Source: Christensenella minuta | GTDB lineage: Bacteria > Bacillota > Clostridia > Christensenellales > Christensenellaceae | Direction of reading: 5' to 3' | Length of the DNA stretch: 64,000 nt | NCBI RefSeq assembly: GCF_003628755.1 | Contig: NZ_CP029256.1 | Span: 1,011,585 to 1,075,584, forward strand | Shown: positions 58,635 to 64,000 of the stretch, in pieces | Layout: each line of letters opens with the position of its first letter | How positions within the stretch are numbered: position 1 is the first letter of the stretch | Position numbers and translations under genes: made by a program | The notes under the pieces: model-generated | What the model was told of the DNA's origin: nothing | What the model saw: the letters and a program-made list of their open reading frames with translations, nothing else | Database searches by the model: none

Positions 58635-61271
58635 TTACTTCATGCCCTCCATAAACAAGATACGCTCGGCAAGCTTACCGCGCATCTCAAGATAGGTATC
58701 CAGTTTGGCGCGTTCCTCTTCGACCACCTTGGCAGGCGCTTTCTCCGTAAACCCCTTGTTTCCGAGCTTACCTTCTGCGCGCTTAATCTCGCTCTCGTTT
58801 TTTTCCGCTTCCTTCTTTAAGCGAGCCAGCTCTTTTTCCACATCGATCAACTCCACAAGGGGCATAAAGGCCTCGCCCACCGCGCAAACCGCGGATACGC
58901 TGTTTTGCGGGATCCGCGCTTTGTCTTCGATGACCTCGACCTCGCTGGCATATGCGAGGCGTTTCAGATATTCCGCACAGGCATGGATCGCATCCGCATG
59001 CTTCGTAAGCACGGTGATCTTTGCTTTCACGCTTGGCGGAACATTCATTTCTGCGCGCACATTGCGGATGGAACGGATCAGGTCCATCACGCCGTTCATC
59101 ATATCCGCTTGCTCCCTGCCGCCTTCGTATGCCGGTTTTGGCCACGGCCCCAGCATGATCGTTTCCGCCGCACCGGGCAGACTCGTATAAATTTCTTCCG
59201 TAATGAACGGCATAAAGGGATGCAAAAGCTTCAGCGTATTTTCCAGCACATACACAAGAACGCTGATCGTCGCTGACTTCACATCCTCATCCTCGCCGTA
59301 CAGGCGCGGCTTTGCCATTTCGATATACCAATCGCACAGCTCGCTCCACGAGAAATCATAAATCTTCTGTGCCGCAAGGCCAAGGTCATATTTTTCGATA
59401 TTGTCCGTGCACTCGCGGATGGCGCCGTTCAGTTTCGCGAGAATCCAACGATCCGCAATGTCGAGCTTTTCTTCCTCGACCGGGGCTGCCTCACCCTCGC
59501 CGATATTCATCAGTACAAAGCGGGAAGCATTCCATATCTTATTGGCAAAATTCCGTGCCGCTTCCACTTTTTCCCAGTAAAAGCGCATATCATTTCCCGG
59601 GCTGTTTCCTACCGCGAGGGAAAACCGGAGCGCATCTGCTCCGTATTTTCCAATCACCTCAAGAGGATCGATTCCGTTGCCGAGGGATTTAGACATTTTG
59701 CGGCCCTCACTGTCGCGTACAATGCCATGGATATCCACCGTATGGAAGGGCTCCTCGCCCATGATCTCGATACCAAAAATAATCATCCGGGCGACCCAGA
59801 AGAAAATAATGTCATAGCCCGTTACAAGCACATCCGTCGGATAATAATAATCGAGCTCCGGCGTTTTATCCGGCCATCCGAGCGTGGAGAAAGGCCAAAG
59901 GCCCGAAGAGAACCACGTATCGAGCACGTCCTCATCCTGTATAAATTCCGTACAGCCGCATTCCGGGCATGCGGAAGGCGCTTCCACCGTCACAATGAGT
60001 TTCCCGCACTCCTTGCACGTATAGGCCGGGATACGATGCCCCCACCAGAGCTGGCGCGAGATGCACCAGTCACGGATATTATACAACCAGTTAAAATAGA
60101 TTTTGGAAAAACGCTCGGGCACAAATTTCACCTTGCCCGTTTCCACCGCTTCGATCGCAGGCTGCGCAAGCTCCTTCATCTTCACGAACCACTGGCGTGA
60201 GATGATTGGCTCGATCACCGTATGGCAGCGGTAGCAATGCCCGACATTATGCTTATAATCCTCAATTTTCACGAGCGCGCCGCATGCTTTAAGGTCGTCC
60301 ACGATTTGCCTGCGGGCTTCGTCCCTATCCATACCCGCATATTTCCCGGCGTTTTCCGCCATCGTACCATCGTCGTTCATTACACGCACGACAGGCAGGT
60401 TATGGCGCTCGCCCACTTCATAGTCGTTCGGATCGTGCGCGGGCGTAATTTTCACCGCGCCGGTTCCAAATTCCATATCCACATATTCGTCCGCCACAAC
60501 AGGTATCGGCTTGTCAAGCAGCGGCAGGATCACATTTTTGCCCACAAGGTCTTTATAGCGTTCGTCCGCAGGGTTCACGGCAACCGCCGTATCGCCGAGC
60601 ATCGTCTCTGGGCGTGTCGTTGCCACTACGATGCCCTCTCCGCCGTCTTCCGCACGGTAACGCATATGCCACAGGTGGGAATCCTGCTCTTCATATTCCA
60701 CTTCCGCATCCGAAAGCGCAGTCATACATTCCGGGCACCAGTTGATAATGCGGTTTCCCTGATAAATCAATCCTTTTTCATATAGGCGTACAAAAACCTC
60801 GCGCACCGCACGGCTGCATCCCTCGTCCATCGTAAAACGCTCACGTTCCCAATCGAGGGACGAGCCAAGCTTTTTCAGCTGCCGTGTAATCCTTCCGCCA
60901 AATTCTTCGCGCCATTGCCACGCGCGTTCCAGGAATTTATCGCGTCCCAGTTCTTCCTTGGACGTTCCTTCGTCACGCAGCGCATCCACAATTTTGACCT
61001 CTGTCGCAATGCTGGCATGATCGGTCCCCGGCATCCACAGAGTGGAATAGCCCTGCATCCGTTTGGTGCGGATAATCGCATCCTGCATCATATTATCAAG
61101 CGCATGGCCCATATGGAGCTGTCCAGTAATGTTCGGCGGGGGAATCACGATCGTAAAAGGTTTTTTACCACGATCCACTTCCGCATGGAAATACCCTTTT
61201 TCAAGCCACTTCTGATAAAGCTTTTCTTCCGTTTGTTTCGGATCGTACGTTTTGCCCAGCTCTTTGCGCAT
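58635..61271 (-). CDS. valS: Valyl-tRNA synthetase
   Basis: Class I aminoacyl-tRNA synthetase of 878 residues. The start is ATG 61271, with GGAGG 7 nt upstream. The HIGH-type motif is [16 protein letters not shown] near residues 43-58. The editing CP1 domain, an internal zinc-binding CKECGKLIV...CPECGC pair near 420-445, and [10 protein letters not shown] near 520-529 follow. A C-terminal coiled-coil arm (about 800-870) is typical. folC follows directly. A small membrane protein gene precedes it by 19 nt. Confidence 0.96.
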   Translation of the reverse strand: MRKELGKTYDPKQTEEKLYQKWLEKGYFHAEVDRGKKPFTIVIPPPNITGQLHMGHALDNMMQDAIIRTKRMQGYSTLWMPGTDHASIATEVKIVDALRDEGTSKEELGRDKFLERAWQWREEFGGRITRQLKKLGSSLDWERERFTMDEGCSRAVREVFVRLYEKGLIYQGNRIINWCPECMTALSDAEVEYEEQDSHLWHMRYRAEDGGEGIVVATTRPETMLGDTAVAVNPADERYKDLVGKNVILPLLDKPIPVVADEYVDMEFGTGAVKITPAHDPNDYEVGERHNLPVVRVMNDDGTMAENAGKYAGMDRDEARRQIVDDLKACGALVKIEDYKHNVGHCYRCHTVIEPIISRQWFVKMKELAQPAIEAVETGKVKFVPERFSKIYFNWLYNIRDWCISRQLWWGHRIPAYTCKECGKLIVTVEAPSACPECGCTEFIQDEDVLDTWFSSGLWPFSTLGWPDKTPELDYYYPTDVLVTGYDIIFFWVARMIIFGIEIMGEEPFHTVDIHGIVRDSEGRKMSKSLGNGIDPLEVIGKYGADALRFSLAVGNSPGNDMRFYWEKVEAARNFANKIWNASRFVLMNIGEGEAAPVEEEKLDIADRWILAKLNGAIRECTDNIEKYDLGLAAQKIYDFSWSELCDWYIEMAKPRLYGEDEDVKSATISVLVYVLENTLKLLHPFMPFITEEIYTSLPGAAETIMLGPWPKPAYEGGREQADMMNGVMDLIRSIRNVRAEMNVPPSVKAKITVLTKHADAIHACAEYLKRLAYASEVEVIEDKARIPQNSVSAVCAVGEAFMPLVELIDVEKELARLKKEAEKNESEIKRAEGKLGNKGFTEKAPAKVVEEERAKLDTYLEMRGKLAERILFMEGMK

Positions 61272-61290
61272 CCTTCTGCCTCCAACCACT

Positions 61291-61476
61291 CTAAATAAAA
61301 ATCATTAGGAATCCTGCGATTACAACGCCAAGCCCAATGAGTTTCGTGACAAAGTCCGCATTCTGATAACGAAAATGCCGGCCAATACGTTTTGCCGCAA
61401 AGCTCAGGACCGCCCCTGCCGCAAGCAGGATCAGTCCAGTGACCTGTAATGTTGTAATATTCGCAAAAAATTCCAT
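61291..61476 (-). CDS. Small two-helix membrane protein
   Basis: Protein of 61 residues with two hydrophobic stretches (about 8-28 and 44-60) separated by a basic, aromatic loop ([15 protein letters not shown]). AGGAG lies 5 nt before the ATG. A strong promoter (TTGATA-N17-TATAAT, 61503-61531) is just upstream. It is the first gene of a transcript that continues into valS. Homologues of such tiny proteins are rarely annotated and the function is unknown. Confidence 0.7.
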   Translation of the reverse strand: MEFFANITTLQVTGLILLAAGAVLSFAAKRIGRHFRYQNADFVTKLIGLGVVIAGFLMIFI

Positions 61477-61502
61477 AGTTTCTCCTGTTTACATACTTTT
61501 CT

Positions 61503-61531
61503 ATTATACCGTCAACGTCTCATATTATCAA
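61503..61531 (-). promoter_or_regulatory. Promoter of the small membrane protein-valS-folC unit
   Basis: TTGATA, 17-nt spacer, TATAAT on the minus strand. No T-box leader for valS is seen between it and valS, which is unusual for a clostridial valS. Confidence 0.75.
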
Positions 61532-61624
61532 GAGAAGCGCCCATTGTAAAATTTTTGTGCGGCTATATTTTTAGCCCTTTTTGGAGTATAATAATAAGTA
61601 ACATTGCATATGTGGGAGTACGCT

Positions 61625-63730
61625 ATGGCTGAAAACAAATACAAGCATCTTATCAACCGCGATTTGAGTTGGCTAAAATTTAACGAACGGGTATTGGAGG
61701 AAGCAGAAGATCATTCCAATCCTCTGTTCGAACGTCTTAACTTTATGGCAATTTACCACAGTAACCTGAGCGAATTCCTTATGGTGCGCGTGGGCAGCCT
61801 TCATGACCGCCTTCTGCTCAAAAAGGATGAAATCGATCCCCGTTCGGGTATGACGACGCTCGAGCAGCTTCGCGCCATCAACCGTAAGATCCGCGAGCTG
61901 ACTCCGCGTAAGAACCGGGCCCTGATCGAAATTTTAAGGGAGCTGGAAAATTACCATATTTTCTATAAAGCGGGCGTACATCTCACTAAGTATGAAGAAC
62001 GCTTTTTGGAGCGTTATTTTGAGCGCAATGTGCTGCCATTGCTTTCCCCGCATATTCTGGATAAACACCATCCTTTCCCATTCCTCCAGAATAATACCGT
62101 ATATATCGCGGTACTGTTGAAATCGAAGGACGGAAAAACACAGCTTGGCATCATCCCGGCGAGCGGGTATTTTGAGCGCCTGCTCCTTTTACCCAGCAAA
62201 TATATCAAATTCACGTTGATCGAGGATTTGATTTACCGTTTTGCTTCACGTGTTTTCCCCAGACACAGGGTAGAAGCGCGCAGCATCTTTTCGATTACGC
62301 GCAATGCGGATATCGACGCGGACGAGGCCTTTTTCGACTACGATATGTCGTACCGGGACATTATGGAGATCATCGTTAAAAAGCGCAAAAAGCTTGAACC
62401 TGTAAGATTGGATATTTGCCGCAGCCAGAGCGAAGAAATTACCAAGCGCTTGATGAAAAACCTGAATTTAACACAGGACGAGGTATTCTTCAATGAAATG
62501 CCTACCGTGCTTTCCTTTGTGTCCGACCTTAAGGACCTGCTTACAGATGAAAAATACAGACCGCTTTTCTATCCCCCGCTTGTCTCACAGCCGTCCGGCC
62601 AAGTGGACCTGAATAAAAAGCTGATCCCGCAAATTCAGAAAAGAGACGTGCTGCTCTCCTATCCCTATCAGGACATGAAAACTTTCGTGCGCTTGCTGGA
62701 GGAGGCGGCCATGAATCCAAGCGTAATGTCTATCAAGATCACCCTCTACCGTGTCGCGCGCAATTCCAAGGTAATCGACGCGCTGATCCGCGCCGCTGAA
62801 AACGGCAAAGAGGTCATTACCGTGGTAGAGCTTCGCGCGCGCTTCGACGAGGAAAACAATATCGATTGGTCAAAACGGCTTCAGGAGGCGGGCGCTTCTC
62901 TGATTTATGGAATTGAAGATTATAAGGTCCATTCCAAGCTGTTGTTGATTACGATGAAGAAAAGAGACGGCGCGCTCGGTTTCATTACGCAGGTTGGAAC
63001 GGGTAATTATAACGAAAGCACTGCGAAGCTGTATACCGATCTATCGCTTATTACTGCAGACGAAGACATTGCGATCAACGCGCAGGACGTATTTAAAAAC
63101 CTCTGCATGGGAAGTCTGGTGGAAAATTCGGATATCCTGATGGTCTCTCCCCTAACGCTTAAGCAGTCTGTATTGCGGTATATCGACCAGGAAATCCTGA
63201 TGGCAAAATCCGGCGCGCCGGCACAGCTGACGTTCAAGATCAATTCGCTGAACGATACCGATATTATCAAAAAGCTGATCGCCGCTTCCGATGCGGGCGT
63301 CAAAATCCGGATGATTATCCGCGGTATTTGCTGCCTCAATGTGGAGACCACCGGTAAAACGCGTAACATCGATATTTCCAGTATCGTCGGACGCTATCTT
63401 GAGCATTCGCGTATTTACCTGTTTGGGCCGAAGGAGCGCCAGAAGGTCTATATCTCCTCCGCTGATTTTATGTCGCGCAACACGGAACGGCGGGTAGAAG
63501 TTGCCGTTCCGGTTCTTGATCCCGACCTGAAACGCGAAATCAACGATTTGATCGATATCCAACTGAAAGACAATGTGAAGGCGCGTCACCAGGTTGGCAA
63601 GGGTGTTTACCGGAAGCTCCCCGTTCCCAAGGGCGCGCCGCGCATCGACAGCCAGGTTGAGTTGTTCAAACGCGCTTACCGCGAGGCCGGAAACCCTCTT
63701 CCCGAGTGGCTGCAGGAAAAAAATTTTTGA
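61625..63730 (+). CDS. ppk1: Polyphosphate kinase
   Basis: PPK1 of 701 residues, which reversibly polymerises ATP gamma-phosphate into polyphosphate. The start is ATG 61625 with GGGAG 6 nt upstream. Domains: N domain (NRDLSWLKFNERVLEEA), head domain, and two PLD-like C domains. The autophosphorylated His is in YKVHSKLLLI near residue 437, and GTGNYNESTAKLYTDLS follows. The second conserved His is in GRYLEHSRIYLF near 595. It is monocistronic. Confidence 0.95.
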   Translation: MAENKYKHLINRDLSWLKFNERVLEEAEDHSNPLFERLNFMAIYHSNLSEFLMVRVGSLHDRLLLKKDEIDPRSGMTTLEQLRAINRKIRELTPRKNRALIEILRELENYHIFYKAGVHLTKYEERFLERYFERNVLPLLSPHILDKHHPFPFLQNNTVYIAVLLKSKDGKTQLGIIPASGYFERLLLLPSKYIKFTLIEDLIYRFASRVFPRHRVEARSIFSITRNADIDADEAFFDYDMSYRDIMEIIVKKRKKLEPVRLDICRSQSEEITKRLMKNLNLTQDEVFFNEMPTVLSFVSDLKDLLTDEKYRPLFYPPLVSQPSGQVDLNKKLIPQIQKRDVLLSYPYQDMKTFVRLLEEAAMNPSVMSIKITLYRVARNSKVIDALIRAAENGKEVITVVELRARFDEENNIDWSKRLQEAGASLIYGIEDYKVHSKLLLITMKKRDGALGFITQVGTGNYNESTAKLYTDLSLITADEDIAINAQDVFKNLCMGSLVENSDILMVSPLTLKQSVLRYIDQEILMAKSGAPAQLTFKINSLNDTDIIKKLIAASDAGVKIRMIIRGICCLNVETTGKTRNIDISSIVGRYLEHSRIYLFGPKERQKVYISSADFMSRNTERRVEVAVPVLDPDLKREINDLIDIQLKDNVKARHQVGKGVYRKLPVPKGAPRIDSQVELFKRAYREAGNPLPEWLQEKNF

Positions 63731-63756
63731 TGAATCCGCGATATGCATTGACATTC

Positions 63757-63870
63757 CCAATGAAAAAAGAGTAAAGTTATAGTACAAATTTGCTATACTT
63801 CTCATGCGGCAGTCCCTTACTTCTGCCGCATCTATATGACAGAAAGAGGCCTTTGCGCCTCTTTCTTTGC
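63757..63870 (+). ncRNA. Candidate small transcript downstream of ppk1
   Basis: A TTGACA-N18-TAAAGT promoter (63757 onward) and a nearby TATACT precede a hairpin (TGCGGCAG/CTGCCGCA at about 63805-63829) and a terminator (GAAAGAGGC/GCCTCTTTC with TTT, 63841-63868). The first promoter could give a stand-alone small RNA, or the terminator may simply end ppk1. The sequence matches no known RNA. Confidence 0.35.
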
Positions 63871-63887
63871 ATTTTCCCCCAAAGCGC

Positions 63888-63933
63888 TTGACTGGTCAAT
63901 TATTTTGCAGTATCCTATTACTTGACTTATCAA
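63888..63933 (+). promoter_or_regulatory. Promoter with paired TTGA..TCAA operators
   Basis: TTGACT, 17-nt spacer, TATCCT (63888-63916). The -35 lies inside the palindrome TTGACTGGTCAA (63888-63899), and a second palindrome, TTGACTTATCAA (63922-63933), lies downstream of the -10. The two centres are 34 bp apart, about three helical turns. This looks like an autoregulated gene with two operator copies. Confidence 0.6.
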
Positions 63934-63951
63934 CCATTCGGAGGTTTTAAT

Positions 63952-64000
63952 ATGGAACGTGCAGAATATGTCGAACGGATCGGACGCTATATCGCCATCC
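63952..64000 (+). CDS. Start of a probable MarR-family regulator (truncated by window)
   Basis: Only 16 codons are visible (MERAEYVERIGRYIAI). A CGGAGG site lies 8 nt before the ATG. The short opening looks like the first helix of a MarR-type winged-helix protein. The paired operators upstream fit autoregulation, but the family assignment is tentative. Confidence 0.4.
   Translation, partial: MERAEYVERIGRYIAI

Noticed and set aside
57526-58720. Frameshifted full-length folC extending into valS
   Set aside because: valS coding runs to 58635 intact and an in-frame stop blocks any extension, so there is no room for the missing part.

Overview
The window is a chromosomal segment of a Gram-positive anaerobe of class Clostridia with about 50% GC. 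Supporting signs are low-GC Gram-positive Shine-Dalgarno sites, DivIVA/SepF division genes, an NFACT/RqcH protein, a DUF4364 protein, PyrR-type control of pyrimidine genes, a CO2-free fermentative gene set (iron alcohol dehydrogenase, NAD(P)-glutamate dehydrogenase), an ECF transporter and a PxTG-type cell-wall anchor. A Christensenellales-like lineage would fit, but the sequence alone does not settle this. No phage, insertion sequence or CRISPR array was seen.

Layout. 0-8 kb: sbcD-sbcC, an iron alcohol dehydrogenase, an EamA exporter behind a riboswitch-like leader (possibly guanidine-IV), a four-gene tRNA operon (Arg, His, Gln, Lys) with a deleted tRNA remnant after it, a membrane glycosyltransferase, a GntR regulator and a CLC transporter without the usual GSGIP filter. 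8-13 kb: rph-rdgB-phosphodiesterase, and divergent rqcH with an unknown partner. 12.6-20.4 kb: pyrimidine locus pyrR-uraA-pyrC-pyrF-carA-pyrK-pyrD-pyrE with a leader attenuator; pyrB and carB are absent. 20.4-25 kb: rluD, lspA, and a division cluster (HlyD-like, yggS, sepF, divIVA). 25-27 kb: a partner-switching module (STAS protein, degenerate RsbW, SigB-like sigma factor, second RsbW). 27-38.9 kb: gdhA, AI-2E transporter, beta-propeller protein, pncB, lgt, acyl-CoA ligase, yhbD-like regulator with a bactofilin, enolase. 39-46 kb: probable 6S RNA, tRNA-Gln, a double-glycine/zinc-ribbon peptide, a solute-binding lipoprotein paired with a Cache-PAS-GGDEF-EAL protein, and a ferritin-like protein. 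46-56.5 kb: a cobalamin uptake operon. 56.8-64 kb: tRNA-Val, DUF4364, a short folC, valS, a small membrane protein, ppk1, and the start of a probable regulator gene.

The most striking system is the cobalamin operon (56.5 to 46.1 kb, minus strand). A full cobalamin riboswitch with a terminator precedes a wall-anchored protein of about 1990 residues. That protein combines three GLUG beta-helix blocks, an FnIII-like domain, a DUF4430 domain and a prenyltransferase-like alpha/alpha barrel. It is followed by a DUF4430 lipoprotein, EcfT, a fused EcfA1-A2 and an S component. The barrel plus DUF4430 pairing is the domain set of animal intrinsic factor/transcobalamin, so this looks like a Gram-positive surface B12-capture and relay system feeding an ECF importer.

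Other points that deserve attention are the solute-binding protein/c-di-GMP pair without any permease, the zinc-ribbon peptide with a bacteriocin-type leader, the sigma module with one intact and one degenerate kinase and a matching promoter, the riboswitch-like EamA leader, and two candidate small RNAs. Start sites given here were often moved inward to a Shine-Dalgarno-supported codon; the reason is stated in each entry.
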